From contig CALWZE010000043.1 of NCBI GenBank assembly GCA_944385925.1, forward strand, positions 1-63,413: a stretch of DNA of 63,413 bases, written 5' to 3'. The notes under the pieces were generated by a model that made no database searches, was not told the origin of the DNA, and saw only the letters and a program-made list of their open reading frames with translations. Source of the stretch: an uncultured Clostridia bacterium. Lineage in GTDB: Bacteria; Bacillota; Clostridia; Oscillospirales; Ruminococcaceae. This document shows, in pieces, positions 8,157 through 15,858 of the stretch. Made by a program: the position numbers and the translations under genes. The first letter of the stretch is position 1, and each line of letters begins with the position of its first letter.

Positions 8157-9431
8157 TCAGCGAATTACGGTCACGCCGCCCATATAGGGAACGAGCACCT
8201 CGGGAACGGTGACCGAGCCGTCGGCATTCTGATAGTTCTCAAGGATCGCCGCCGTAGTGCGTCCGACCGCAAGACCGGAACCGTTGAGGGTATGGACAAA
8301 TTTGACCTTGCCGTCGGTGTCGCGGAAACGGATGTTCGCGCGGCGCGCCTGATAATCCTCAAAGTTGGAGCAGCTGGAAATTTCCGCATACCGGTCATAG
8401 CTGGGCAGCCAGACCTCAATGTCATAGGTCTTGGCGGAGGAGAAGCCGAGATCGCCGCCGCAAAGGGTCACGACCCGATAAGGCAGGCCGAGCAGCTGCA
8501 GCGCGTGCTCCGCGTCATGGGTCAGCGCTTCCAGCTCCTCGTAGCTGTTGTTCGGATTGGCGAACTTGACCAGTTCGACCTTGTTGAACTGGTGCTGGCG
8601 GATCAGGCCGCGGGTATCTCGTCCGGCGCTGCCCGCCTGGCCGCGGAAGCAGGCGCTGTAAGCGCAGTATTTGACCGGAAGGTCTTCGACATTCAGAATT
8701 TCGTCGCGGTGATAGTTGGTGACCGGAACTTCCGCAGTTGGGATGAGGTAATAATCCGTGTTTTCAACATGGAACATATCCTCGGCGAATTTCGGCAGCT
8801 GGCCGGTGCCGGTCATCGAGGCGGTATTGGCCATGTACGGCGGGAAAATTTCGGTATAGCCGTGCTCTCCGGAATGCAGATCAAGGTAGAAGTTGTAGAT
8901 GGCGCGTTCCAGACGCGCGCCCAGTCCTTTATAGAAATGGAACCGTGCGCCGGTTACTTTGGCCGCGCGCTCCGGATCGAGAATCCCGAGATCGGCGCCG
9001 ATGTCCCAATGTGCTTTGGGGGTAAAATCAAAGCGGGTCGGCTCGCCCCAATGACGCATTTCGGGGTTGTCCGCGTCGTCATGGCCAAAAGGCACCGAAG
9101 CGTGCGGTGTATTCGGAATGGACAGAAGCACGGTGCGCTGTTTTTCTTCCAGCTCGGTCAGCCGGACATTATCGGTTTTGACCTTTTCCGCGATCTCTTT
9201 CATCTCGGCCATGATCGCCGACACGTCCCCGCCCTCTTTTTTGATCTGGGGGATCTGCTTGCTCGCGGCATTCTGGCGCGCTTTGAGTGCGTCCAGATCG
9301 GTCATGCGCGCGCGGCGCTCCTTGTCGATCTCGAGCAGCTCGTCGATCTGCGCGTCATAGTTTTTGTCGCGCACCCGCAGCCGGGCCTTGATCTCTTCGG
9401 GATTTTCACGGATTACTTTGATGTCTAACAT
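8157..9431 (-). CDS. serS: Seryl-tRNA synthetase
   Basis: A 424-residue class II aminoacyl-tRNA synthetase of normal length. Residues 1-110 form the long antiparallel coiled-coil arm that reads the variable arm of tRNA-Ser (Lys/Glu/Gln-rich, [15 protein letters not shown] onward). The catalytic domain follows, with TGTGQLPKF, the motif 2 region around [21 protein letters not shown], and a motif 3-like [13 protein letters not shown] near the C-terminus. It charges tRNA-Ser (and tRNA-Sec if present) in the cytoplasm. AGGAGAAAACC precedes the ATG. The 344-bp upstream gap lacks a recognisable T-box, although many Firmicutes serS genes are T-box controlled. A tRNA-Ser gene lies 3 kb away. Confidence 0.97.
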   Translation of the reverse strand: MLDIKVIRENPEEIKARLRVRDKNYDAQIDELLEIDKERRARMTDLDALKARQNAASKQIPQIKKEGGDVSAIMAEMKEIAEKVKTDNVRLTELEEKQRTVLLSIPNTPHASVPFGHDDADNPEMRHWGEPTRFDFTPKAHWDIGADLGILDPERAAKVTGARFHFYKGLGARLERAIYNFYLDLHSGEHGYTEIFPPYMANTASMTGTGQLPKFAEDMFHVENTDYYLIPTAEVPVTNYHRDEILNVEDLPVKYCAYSACFRGQAGSAGRDTRGLIRQHQFNKVELVKFANPNNSYEELEALTHDAEHALQLLGLPYRVVTLCGGDLGFSSAKTYDIEVWLPSYDRYAEISSCSNFEDYQARRANIRFRDTDGKVKFVHTLNGSGLAVGRTTAAILENYQNADGSVTVPEVLVPYMGGVTVIR

Positions 9432-9775
9432 GGTTTTCTCCTCAAGACGCTGTGTCTATATAAATAATATTATAATACAATTTTCAAAGCGCAATCACAA
9501 CAGACCGCCGGCCGGTCTTTTATTTTCCGGTTTCCCGGCTCTCAGGCACTGCGGGCAAAGTCCCGCGCCGGTTTTCAAAAATCGGTATGTTTCCCGAACC
9601 GCTGCCCTTTTCCGTTTCCGGGACTGCGGACTTCCTTCTCTGCGAGAAAAAACGGATCAGCCTGATTGCCTTTCCTTATTTTCCGGTGAACGGCCTGTTT
9701 GAATACCCGCAGCGGCGGCGACCTTTTCCAGCAAACCGATCGCCTGCTTTCGCGGGGTCTGTCAAAATCTTTTTT
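9432..9775 (-). promoter_or_regulatory. serS upstream region
   Basis: 344 bp without a gene. A short inverted repeat AGACCG/CGGTCT lies at about 9502-9519, and an AT-rich promoter-like stretch containing TATAAT lies about 40 bp before the ATG (near 9465-9475). I looked for the T-box signature (GGTGG-ACCGCG) on the minus strand and did not see it. Confidence 0.4.
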
Positions 9776-10363
9776 TCAGCAGTCATACTTGCTGAATTTC
9801 TTTTCCGGCTGCGCAACCGCATCGGGTTTTGTCTTGCCGGGCGACGGTACGCCGGCCAGCGCGCGCGCTTTCTGCATTTCCTGGATGATCTGGTCCGGCA
9901 GCATGCCGGTATGCTGTGCATTGATGGGAATACAGCCATTGCAGCGCATCAGCCAAAGGCGGATCTGTACGGCGAGCCGTCTGAGCGGCTTGAGCCGCTG
10001 CAGCAGCGTATCGATCCGGGAAATTTCCAAACGCAGATAGGGCTGATTGTTATACATCATCCCGGCCTCGCCCTCGATTTCCGACCAGTATATCAGGCCG
10101 ACGGCGAGAAAATTGCTGCGGTCGACAACCCCCTCCTCGTTAAAAAGGATAAGCGGCTGATTTTTACGGGTCAGCTGAATAAGGTTGTATATGCTGGAAC
10201 AGCCGAACGCCGGCACGCAGATCACCGCGAGAATTCGGATGATCTCAAAGGTTTCTTTCCAGCCAAACAGAATGATGATCAGAAACAGCGTGAATCCAAC
10301 CAGACTGGCAATCAGGGATTGTACGACCCGTTTCTGGCTTTGACAGATTTTAACAGGTTCCAT
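9776..10363 (-). CDS. Two-TM membrane protein, PH-like (STM3941-type)
   Basis: A 195-residue protein with two predicted membrane helices at about residues 16-34 (LIASLVGFTLFLIIILFGW) and 40-60. A soluble region then contains PLILFNEEGVVDRSN followed by GLIYWSEIEG and YLRLEIS. That pattern (strand, ILxNEEGI, then xIxWxEI) is typical of small bacterial pleckstrin-homology-like membrane proteins such as the STM3941 group. The C-terminal 60 residues are variable and probably disordered. Function is unknown. It starts 2 bp after spo0J, and its GGGAGG ribosome site overlaps the end of that gene, so it is the third gene of the soj-spo0J operon. Confidence 0.55.
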   Translation of the reverse strand: MEPVKICQSQKRVVQSLIASLVGFTLFLIIILFGWKETFEIIRILAVICVPAFGCSSIYNLIQLTRKNQPLILFNEEGVVDRSNFLAVGLIYWSEIEGEAGMMYNNQPYLRLEISRIDTLLQRLKPLRRLAVQIRLWLMRCNGCIPINAQHTGMLPDQIIQEMQKARALAGVPSPGKTKPDAVAQPEKKFSKYDC

Positions 10364-10365
10364 TT

Positions 10366-11205
10366 TCAGCCTCCCAGCTTATTGGCGAATTCAAACAGCT
10401 GTTCTTTGGAATAAAAGTTGACCGACAGCGTTCCTTTTCCGTCTTTATAGTCCACCTTGACCTCTACCCCAAGCGCGTTTTGCAGCGACAGCTCCACCTC
10501 GCTCGCGACGGCGTCGCGCGGCTTTGCAAGCGGCTTTTTCTCCTGCGCCGCGGGCTTGGCGCAGAGCTTTTCGGCTTGCCGCACCGTCATCCCGGTCTCG
10601 GCGACCTGCTGCGCCACACGGATACGGGTCTGCTCATCGGTTATGGCGAGGATCGCTTTTGCGTGGCCGGTTGTGATCTTTCCGTCGCGCAGCAGATCCA
10701 GCGCCTCTTTCGGAAGACCGAGCAGCCGCAGCGAGTTTGCAACTGCGGGCCGGGAGCGGCCAACCTGCTTCGCGGTCTGTTCCTGGGTCAGACCGGTGAC
10801 CTCCATCAGCTTTTTATAGCCGAGCGCTTCATCAACCGGATTGAGGTCCTCCCGCTGCAAATTCTCGATAAGCGCAAAGGTCATCGCCTCGAGATCGGAC
10901 AGCGAGCGGATGATTACCGGGATGGTCGTCTTTCCCGCCAGACGGCTTGCGCGCCAGCGTCGTTCGCCTGCCACGATCTGATAACGTCCGTCCGGCGTCG
11001 GCCGCACCAGAATCGGCTGCAAAACGCCGTGCTGCGCAATCGAATCAGCCAGCTCCTCCAGCGATTCGTCGTCCCAGGTCTGTCTGGGCTGAGCGCGGTC
11101 GGGCTCGATTTCGCTTAAGGGGAGTTCGCTGGTGTTCTCTTCCCCTTCCGGCGCGTTGTCCAGGAACAGGGCGTCCAGCCCTTTCCCCAAACTGTTGATT
11201 GCCAT
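10366..11205 (-). CDS. parB: Chromosome partitioning protein ParB/Spo0J
   Basis: A 279-residue CTP-dependent DNA clamp that loads at parS and spreads along DNA to organise the origin region. Visible parts: an N-terminal flexible segment starting GKGLDALF (typical ParB N-terminus that stimulates the ParA ATPase), the ParB/Srx domain with PIL/VRP and GERRWRAS (the CTP-binding GERR motif), the helix-turn-helix block LTQEQTAKQVGRSRPAVANSLRLL for parS recognition, and a C-terminal dimerisation region ending in a Lys-rich strand. It overlaps the soj stop codon by one base and is translated right after it. Length and order are normal for the family. Confidence 0.96.
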   Translation of the reverse strand: MAINSLGKGLDALFLDNAPEGEENTSELPLSEIEPDRAQPRQTWDDESLEELADSIAQHGVLQPILVRPTPDGRYQIVAGERRWRASRLAGKTTIPVIIRSLSDLEAMTFALIENLQREDLNPVDEALGYKKLMEVTGLTQEQTAKQVGRSRPAVANSLRLLGLPKEALDLLRDGKITTGHAKAILAITDEQTRIRVAQQVAETGMTVRQAEKLCAKPAAQEKKPLAKPRDAVASEVELSLQNALGVEVKVDYKDGKGTLSVNFYSKEQLFEFANKLGG

Positions 11206-11987
11206 TATACTTCCCCTCCGAGTCTGCGATTGTGGGCGAGTATCTCTTCGGCCAGCGCGTCATACGCCGCCGAGCCCTTGGAATGCGCGTCGTAGTACTT
11301 GATCGGTTTGCCGAAGCTGGGCGCCTCGGAAACCCGCACGTTGCGCGGGATAGCCGTGCTGTAAACTTTTTGCGGGAAAAACCGTTTGACCTCGTTGACC
11401 ACAAGCGCCGTTATGTTAATGCGGGAATCATACATCGTGATCAGCACGCCCTCTAGCTCAATATTGGGATTATACAGTTTTTTGACCTGTCGGATGGTGG
11501 ACATCAGCTGCGAAAGTCCTTCCAGCGCGTAATATTCACATTGCACGGGAATAAGCACGGTGTCGCATGCGGTCAGTCCGTTGAGGGTGAGCAGGCCAAG
11601 CGAGGGCGGGCAGTCCAGCAGGATAAAATCAAACGCCTGCTTTTTGGCAACCAGCGCGTCCCGTAGACGGTATTCGCGGCGGCTCATCTGCACAAGCTCG
11701 AGTTCGGCGCCGGCAAGATTGATGTGCGCCGGAATCATCCAGACGTTGGTGTATTTGGTCCGGGCGCAGACGCTGTCAAATTCCCGCTGCCCTGTCAGCA
11801 GATCATACGAAGAGCCCGAGACGGTGCGCTTGTTGATGCCGTAGCCGCTGGTCGCGTTTCCCTGCGGGTCGATATCCACCAGGAGAACCTTTTTGCCGAG
11901 CGCACCAAGCGCGGCAGCCAGATTAACGGCGGTCGTCGTTTTGCCCACGCCGCCCTTCTGGTTTGTGATCGCGATGATTTTTCCCAT
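11205..11987 (-). CDS. parA: Chromosome partitioning ATPase ParA/Soj
   Basis: A 260-residue deviant Walker ATPase that partners with ParB for chromosome segregation and origin control. The deviant Walker A motif KGGVGKTTT is at residues 10-18, the second motif VLLVDIDPQGNATSG about 30 residues later, then LLDCPPSLGLLTLN. I place the start at ATG 11987, preceded by AGAAGGAGAGAT. The frame stays open for 51 codons upstream, but that part runs through the two parS-like palindromes and is unlikely to be translated. It is the first gene of a soj-spo0J operon. Confidence 0.96.
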   Translation of the reverse strand: MGKIIAITNQKGGVGKTTTAVNLAAALGALGKKVLLVDIDPQGNATSGYGINKRTVSGSSYDLLTGQREFDSVCARTKYTNVWMIPAHINLAGAELELVQMSRREYRLRDALVAKKQAFDFILLDCPPSLGLLTLNGLTACDTVLIPVQCEYYALEGLSQLMSTIRQVKKLYNPNIELEGVLITMYDSRINITALVVNEVKRFFPQKVYSTAIPRNVRVSEAPSFGKPIKYYDAHSKGSAAYDALAEEILAHNRRLGGEV

Positions 11988-12005
11988 TCTATCTCTCCTT
12001 CTGAA

Positions 12006-12021
12006 TGTTCCATGTGGAACA
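12006..12021. promoter_or_regulatory. parS-like ParB-binding site 1
   Basis: TGTTCCATGTGGAACA, 16 bp, close to the Bacillus parS consensus TGTTNCACGTGAAACA. It lies 19 bp upstream of the soj start codon. Confidence 0.75.
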
Positions 12022-12045
12022 CTAACCCCAATGCCCCGTTTTGAA

Positions 12046-12061
12046 TGTTCCACATGGAACA
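12046..12061. promoter_or_regulatory. parS-like ParB-binding site 2
   Basis: TGTTCCACATGGAACA is the exact reverse complement of site 1, with centres 40 bp apart (about four helical turns). Together they suggest that ParB loads just upstream of its own operon. Confidence 0.75.
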
Positions 12062-12235
12062 TTTTTGAATGAAGCAATATCGGCGATAGCTTCATCATAT
12101 AATAATTGGCATTAAAAGTAAACATTTCCCGCGTATTCAACGGCTTTCATATCGCCAAATCTCAGGCGTTTCGTAATCGGCTTTTTGTGTAGCGCGTGTA
12201 ATTTTGCTGCAATCTGAAAATATCCGCGGAATCCC

Positions 12236-12264
12236 TTGACCTTCGCGGCGAAATTGACTATAAT
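12236..12264 (+). promoter_or_regulatory. Consensus promoter of tRNA-Ser
   Basis: TTGACC (12236-12241), 17-bp spacer, TATAAT (12259-12264), ending 28 bp before the mature tRNA. Confidence 0.88.
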
Positions 12265-12292
12265 AAATTGCACGGCTGATTCAGCCGAACAT

Positions 12293-12381
12293 GGAGCGGT
12301 ATCGAAGTGGTCATAACGGGACTGACTCGAAATCAGTTGTGGGGCAACTCACCGTGGGTTCGAATCCCACCCGCTCCGCCA
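12293..12381 (+). tRNA. tRNA-Ser (anticodon CGA)
   Basis: 89 nt with encoded CCA. Acceptor GGAGCGG/CCGCTCC with discriminator G, anticodon loop CTCGAAA (anticodon CGA) in an ACTGA/TCAGT stem, a long class II variable arm, T-loop TTCGAAT. It begins a short transcript closed by the terminator at 12386-12415. The last 20 nt of the gene are repeated twice downstream. Confidence 0.95.
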
Positions 12382-12385
12382 AAAT

Positions 12386-12415
12386 CCCTGCACCAGGAGG
12401 TGCAGGGGTTTTTTT
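12386..12415 (+). terminator. Terminator of tRNA-Ser
   Basis: Perfect 9-bp stem CCCTGCACC/GGTGCAGGG (12386-12394 with 12399-12407), four-base loop, then seven T residues (12409-12415). Confidence 0.9.
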
Positions 12416-12563
12416 GTAAAATGGATTCGAACCCGGGAGGGCTTTTCGGGAAAACGCGGACCTTTGGGGGAGGTCTGCGCCCGAAAAGGTCGAGGGAGCC
12501 TGCGAGCGAGAGAATAGACTGCGCGCAAGCGCAGGCGGCGAATCCCACCCGCTCCGCCAAAAT

Positions 12564-12593
12564 CCCTGCACCAAGAGGTGCAGGGATTTTTTT
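12564..12593 (+). terminator. Second copy of the tRNA-Ser terminator
   Basis: The same stem CCCTGCACC/GGTGCAGGG repeated in unit 2 of the tandem repeat, with T-tract 12587-12593. Only the loop (AAGA instead of AGGA) and one flanking base differ. Confidence 0.85.
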
Positions 12594-12873
12594 GTAAAAT
12601 GGATTCGAACCCGAGAGGGCTTTTCGGGAAAAAGCGGACCTCCGGGGGAGGTCTGCGCCCGAAAAGGTCGAGCGAGCCTGCGAGCGAGAGAATAGACTGC
12701 GCGCAAGCGCAGGCGGCGAATCCCACCCGCTCCGCCGCGCAGGTTCCGTATCGCTAATTGCACCATTTTATGAAAAACAGAACACACTTCCGCCGCCGCG
12801 CCTCCTTTTTTTGATCGGGACCGGCTTTGACTGTCCTGATCGGATCGGACAATCGCAAGGGCTGTATCACTTG

Positions 12874-12898
12874 CTCTGACTTTTCCTAAAAGTCAGAG
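12874..12898. other. Strong isolated hairpin
   Basis: 11-bp perfect stem CTCTGACTTTT/AAAAGTCAGAG with a 3-base loop, followed by TGTTTTA. It could be a weak terminator or part of an unannotated RNA. Confidence 0.5.
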
Positions 12899-13253
12899 TG
12901 TTTTACCTGTCTGTATTCCCTTTTCAAATCATAGCTGATTGCACTGGGCACAATTTGATTGAACTGCCGATTCGGCGGCATGCGCACCGGGAGCGTGCAG
13001 AAAAGGCGCGATCCGCACGCTCACACATAATCGGCAAAAACACAAAAAATGGTTATGCAAAAATACCGTTTGCCGCGCAGCATCTCTCCGATGCAAAAGA
13101 GCATCCGTGAAGTAACACTTCCTGTGCTTTATCTGCAGTTTCATCAATATTTCTGAGGTGTCGGGTTTACCTAATCTTCGTTTTTCCTTAAAAAAGATTG
13201 CACGGGTGTCCGATAATGAACAGGTAAAAAATGGAAATCAACTGACGATATGA

Positions 13254-13278
13254 AAGAGCCGTTCGCGGGCTCTTTTTT
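13254..13278 (+). terminator. Orphan rho-independent terminator
   Basis: Stem AAGAGCC/GGCTCTT (13254-13260 with 13268-13274) running into a T-rich tract. No gene ends nearby on the plus strand, which hints at an unannotated transcript. Confidence 0.65.
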
Positions 13279-13462
13279 ATTATATATAAATACAATAAAT
13301 ATCCGCCATGCCGCCGAAGGGTGAACCAGGAGGTTGGTTGTGTGATTTTGCGGCCGCGGGAGGTCTTTTGTCCTCCCGCGGCCGCATGTTCTGCATCGAA
13401 CCATCCGCGAAAACAGCCGGTTCAGCTTTGCGGCAGCAGCGCAAAAGGACGCCGGAAACAGG

Positions 13463-13495
13463 TTGGACGGCGGGTGTCTGGCCCTATGCTACAAT
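13463..13495 (+). promoter_or_regulatory. Candidate promoter of the kinase/FHA operon
   Basis: TTGGAC (13463-13468), 16 bp, TATGCT (13485-13490), or the overlapping TGCTACAAT extended -10 (hexamer 13490-13495), about 50 bp before the first gene. Either register is plausible. Confidence 0.45.
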
Positions 13496-13545
13496 GCAGA
13501 CAACAAAAACAAACCGCCCGTTTCGGGCTGTATGGAGGCGATGGG

Positions 13546-14244
13546 ATGAGCTTTTTTGAAGCGGTCGAGCAGGTGTTCAGACATTACGCTGATTTCAGCG
13601 GCCGGGCCCGCCGCAGCGAGTTCTGGTACTATATGCTGTTTTACTGGCTGGTGCTTACCTTGCTGGGCATACTGAGCGCGGTGCTGCCGGGGGTCGGCCT
13701 GCTGATATCGCTGTTTTCACTGGGCATGCTGATACCTACCCTGGCCGTATACTGGCGGCGCCTGCATGACACCGGCCGCAGCGGCGTCTGGTGGCTGATT
13801 GGCCTGATCCCTCTGGTGGGAATCATCCTGCTCGTCGTGTGGTGCGCGGAGCCTGGCCAGCCGGGACCGAACCAATACGGCCCGGACCCTCTGGGCAGCC
13901 GACCGGTGCTGCATCCCATGCCGGTGCGCAGCCTGCTGGCAGTGAGATGCCTTGCGGGTCCCATGCAGGGGCAGACCTTTTCGGTAGGCAGCGCGGGACT
14001 CCTTTTCGGACGCAGACCGGACTGCCACGTCCGCTTTCCGGACGGAACGCCGGGCGTAAGCGCGATGCACTGCCGGATCTGCTGGCGGGAGGGCGCGCCC
14101 ATGCTGGTGGATCTCGGTTCCAGACACGGCACCTTTTTCGGCGACGGGCGCCGTCTGCCGGTAAACTTCCCGATGCCGGTCGCGCCGGGCACCCGTTTTT
14201 ACCTGGGCGTCAGCGCCAATCTGTTTGAGTGTATTGCCGGGTGA
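13546..14244 (+). CDS. DUF805 membrane protein with C-terminal FHA domain
   Basis: A 232-residue fusion. Residues 1-115 are a DUF805 module: FADFSGRARRSEFWYY-like start, three hydrophobic helices (about 25-46, 47-66, 84-104) and the RRLHDTGRSGVW loop. Residues from about 135 to 232 form a forkhead-associated domain, with LLFGRRPDC (Gly-Arg for phosphothreonine contact), SAMHCRI and DLGSRHGTFF, which covers the conserved G-R, S-x-x-H and N/H-G-T positions. FHA domains bind phosphothreonine, so this protein probably tethers a phosphorylated partner to the membrane. The start at 13546 is backed by GGAGGCG six bases upstream; an open frame to 13321 has none. It is the first gene of a seven-gene operon with two kinases. 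Confidence 0.85.
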   Translation: MSFFEAVEQVFRHYADFSGRARRSEFWYYMLFYWLVLTLLGILSAVLPGVGLLISLFSLGMLIPTLAVYWRRLHDTGRSGVWWLIGLIPLVGIILLVVWCAEPGQPGPNQYGPDPLGSRPVLHPMPVRSLLAVRCLAGPMQGQTFSVGSAGLLFGRRPDCHVRFPDGTPGVSAMHCRICWREGAPMLVDLGSRHGTFFGDGRRLPVNFPMPVAPGTRFYLGVSANLFECIAG

Positions 14245-14273
14245 TCCCCGGCCGAGATAAAGGAGGAATAAAT

Positions 14274-14906
14274 ATGGCAGAAATTCTGCAAAAAATCATC
14301 AGCTGCCCGCAGGGCCATTACTATGACGCGAACCGCTATACCCAGTGTCCCTATTGCGCGTCCGGCGGCTTTTCGCCCACCGTCGACCCCTTTGCCGGAG
14401 AACCGGCCGAAAAGGCGGATCAGGCGCCGCTGAATGCCGGTGTTCCCGGAAATTTTGACCGGACGATTGCGCCGTCCCCGGCGCCCCGGCAGGACAACAG
14501 GATGTCCCATACCCAGTTTGTGGATGTGGATACCCCGGCGGGCGCGCCCGCGCCGGTGGTGGGCTGGCTGGTGGCTGTGGACGGTCCCTGCCGCGGCACC
14601 GATTACCGCATTCATACCGGCTATAACTATATCGGGAGGGAAACGGGCGACATCTGCATCAAGGGCGACGCCACCATCTCGGCCGAAAAGGATGCCAACG
14701 TGACCTATGTGCCCCAGACCCGCCGCTTTTATATCGCGCATGAGCTGGGCAAGAACGTGCTGCTGGTAAACAACCTTCCGGTCATCGGCGGCGGATTGGA
14801 GCTGCATAACTATGACCGCATCACCATCGGGACCACCCAGCTGCTGTTTGTAGGACTTTGCGGCGAACAGTTCAGCTGGGGCGACGGAGGAAAGAGCAAT
14901 GAGTGA
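14274..14906 (+). CDS. Zinc-ribbon protein with FHA domain
   Basis: A 210-residue soluble protein. The N-terminus has a zinc ribbon, CPQGHYYDANRYTQCPYC (two Cys/His knuckles, Cys11, His14 and C-x-x-C at about 23-26). A Pro/Ala-rich linker follows, then an FHA-like C-terminal half: YNYIGRETGDICIKGD, TISAEKDANVTY and LLVNNLPV. The usual S-x-x-H is replaced by SAEKDANV, so phosphothreonine binding may be altered. It follows the DUF805-FHA gene by 29 bp with a strong AGGAGG site, and its stop overlaps the next gene (ATG at 14899). Probable role: cytoplasmic reader or scaffold for the kinases encoded downstream. Confidence 0.82.
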   Translation: MAEILQKIISCPQGHYYDANRYTQCPYCASGGFSPTVDPFAGEPAEKADQAPLNAGVPGNFDRTIAPSPAPRQDNRMSHTQFVDVDTPAGAPAPVVGWLVAVDGPCRGTDYRIHTGYNYIGRETGDICIKGDATISAEKDANVTYVPQTRRFYIAHELGKNVLLVNNLPVIGGGLELHNYDRITIGTTQLLFVGLCGEQFSWGDGGKSNE

Positions 14907-15837
14907 GCAGCTCGCGCTCGACCAGACATCCGGTCTGCTTAAGTCGATCAGTCTGCCGGTATGGGCCGCGGCACTGTCGGCGCTGCTGCTCCTGCTGCTG
15001 GCGGCGGCCGGTATTATCCTTCTGGTGATGCTGCGGCGAGCGTGCCGCAGAGCCGCCGCAAAATCCGTCCCGGACAGGGTGAGCGGCTATGCTGTGGGCA
15101 AGCTTCACAGCCAGGGCGCGCGGGAAGCGCAGCAGGACTGCTTTGCGGTATCCGACCAGACGCTTATCCCCCGCCGCGGCCTGCTGGCTGTTGTGGCGGA
15201 CGGCATGGGCGGCCTTGCGGACGGTGACCGCGCCAGCGCGGCGGCGGTGCAGGCGGCGCTGGACGCTTTTGCCGCCGGCGCGGGCGGCGAAGATCCGGAA
15301 GCAGCTTTGCTGGCCATCGCCCGGCAGACCGTCCGCCAGGTAAACGAGCAGCTCGGTTCCGAAGGGCTGCGCAAAAGCGGCTCCACGCTGGCGATGGCCC
15401 TGCTGCGGGAGGATAAGCTGTATTTCCTTACCGTGGGCGACAGCCGGATCTGCCTTTACCGGCAAGGGGTGCTGTATCAGCTCAACCGCGAGCATGTCTA
15501 CCGCAGAGAGCTGGCCCTGCGGGCGGTCAACGGAGAGATGCCGCTGGAAGCCGCGCTGAATGACGAAAAGGGCGGCGCGCTGACCAGCTTTGTGGGGATG
15601 GGTGCGCTGAAAGGCATAGACATGCCGGCCGCGCCGCTGACCCTCTTCCCCGGCGACCGGGTGATCCTGATGAGTGACGGGGTCTATAACGCGCTTTCGG
15701 AACAGGAGCTGAGCGGCGCGTTGGAAAGCGAGCCGGAGGAAGCGGTCCGGGTGCTGGAAGCGGCCGTGAAAGAAAAAGGGTTCGCCGATCAGGATAACTT
15801 CACCGCAGTGGTGTTGGGCTGCCGCGGCGAGAGATGA
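14899..15837 (+). CDS. Membrane-anchored PP2C-family Ser/Thr phosphatase
   Basis: A 312-residue protein. One membrane helix lies near the N-terminus (about 20-45, VWAAALSALLLLLLAAAGIILLVML) followed by basic residues, which places the catalytic part inside the cell. The PP2C core shows every metal-binding landmark: QQDCF, ADGMGGLADGD, VGDSRICL, MSDGVYNAL and DQDNFTAVVL. It should remove phosphate from Ser/Thr targets of the two operon kinases using Mn/Mg. It overlaps the previous gene by 8 bp, so translation is probably coupled. Confidence 0.92.
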   Translation: MSEQLALDQTSGLLKSISLPVWAAALSALLLLLLAAAGIILLVMLRRACRRAAAKSVPDRVSGYAVGKLHSQGAREAQQDCFAVSDQTLIPRRGLLAVVADGMGGLADGDRASAAAVQAALDAFAAGAGGEDPEAALLAIARQTVRQVNEQLGSEGLRKSGSTLAMALLREDKLYFLTVGDSRICLYRQGVLYQLNREHVYRRELALRAVNGEMPLEAALNDEKGGALTSFVGMGALKGIDMPAAPLTLFPGDRVILMSDGVYNALSEQELSGALESEPEEAVRVLEAAVKEKGFADQDNFTAVVLGCRGER

Positions 15838-15858
15838 CAGAGAAAGGATGCCTTTGAA

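Larger units (their letters stand above)
11988..12292. other. soj / tRNA-Ser intergenic region
   Basis: 305 bp holding two parS-like sites close to soj and, further right, the promoter of tRNA-Ser; these are listed separately. No other gene seen. Confidence 0.6.
12361..12736 (+). repeat. 178-bp tandem repeat carrying the tRNA-Ser 3' end
   Basis: The block starting with the tRNA-Ser 3' end (CGAATCCCACCCGCTCCGCC, 12361-12380) recurs at 12539 and 12717, an exact 178-bp period. Two full units (12361-12538 and 12539-12716) are nearly identical and differ at a handful of positions. The third copy is only the 20-bp tRNA fragment. Each full unit holds the tRNA 3' end, a terminator hairpin, a second tRNA-T-arm-like GGATTCGAACCC, and a GC-rich tail. 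No acceptor-5', D or anticodon arm is present in units 2 and 3, so they are tRNA fragments and not genes. Confidence 0.9.
12382..13545. other. Long non-coding stretch between tRNA-Ser and the kinase operon
   Basis: 1.16 kb. Its left 355 bp is the tandem repeat. From 12737 on I see no gene with a ribosome site. It does hold a strong hairpin at 12874-12898, a terminator at 13254-13278 with no assigned gene upstream, and the promoter candidate of the next operon. A small RNA between about 12740 and 13278 is possible but unproven. Confidence 0.5.

Noticed and set aside
9432-9775. T-box riboswitch upstream of serS
   Set aside because: The location is typical, but the conserved T-box antiterminator signature is not found on the minus strand.
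11988-12140. 51-codon N-terminal extension of Soj
   Set aside because: It would run through both parS-like sites, and the ribosome site AGAAGGAG sits before the internal ATG that gives the normal Soj N-terminus.
12361-12736. Possible CRISPR array at the tandem repeat
   Set aside because: The repeats are 178 bp, adjacent, and contain tRNA and terminator sequence; there are no short repeats with variable spacers or cas genes.
12311-12787. 158-codon open frame opposite tRNA-Ser and the tandem repeat
   Set aside because: It reads backwards through a tRNA and two terminator copies and its protein is just the 178-bp DNA repeat translated.
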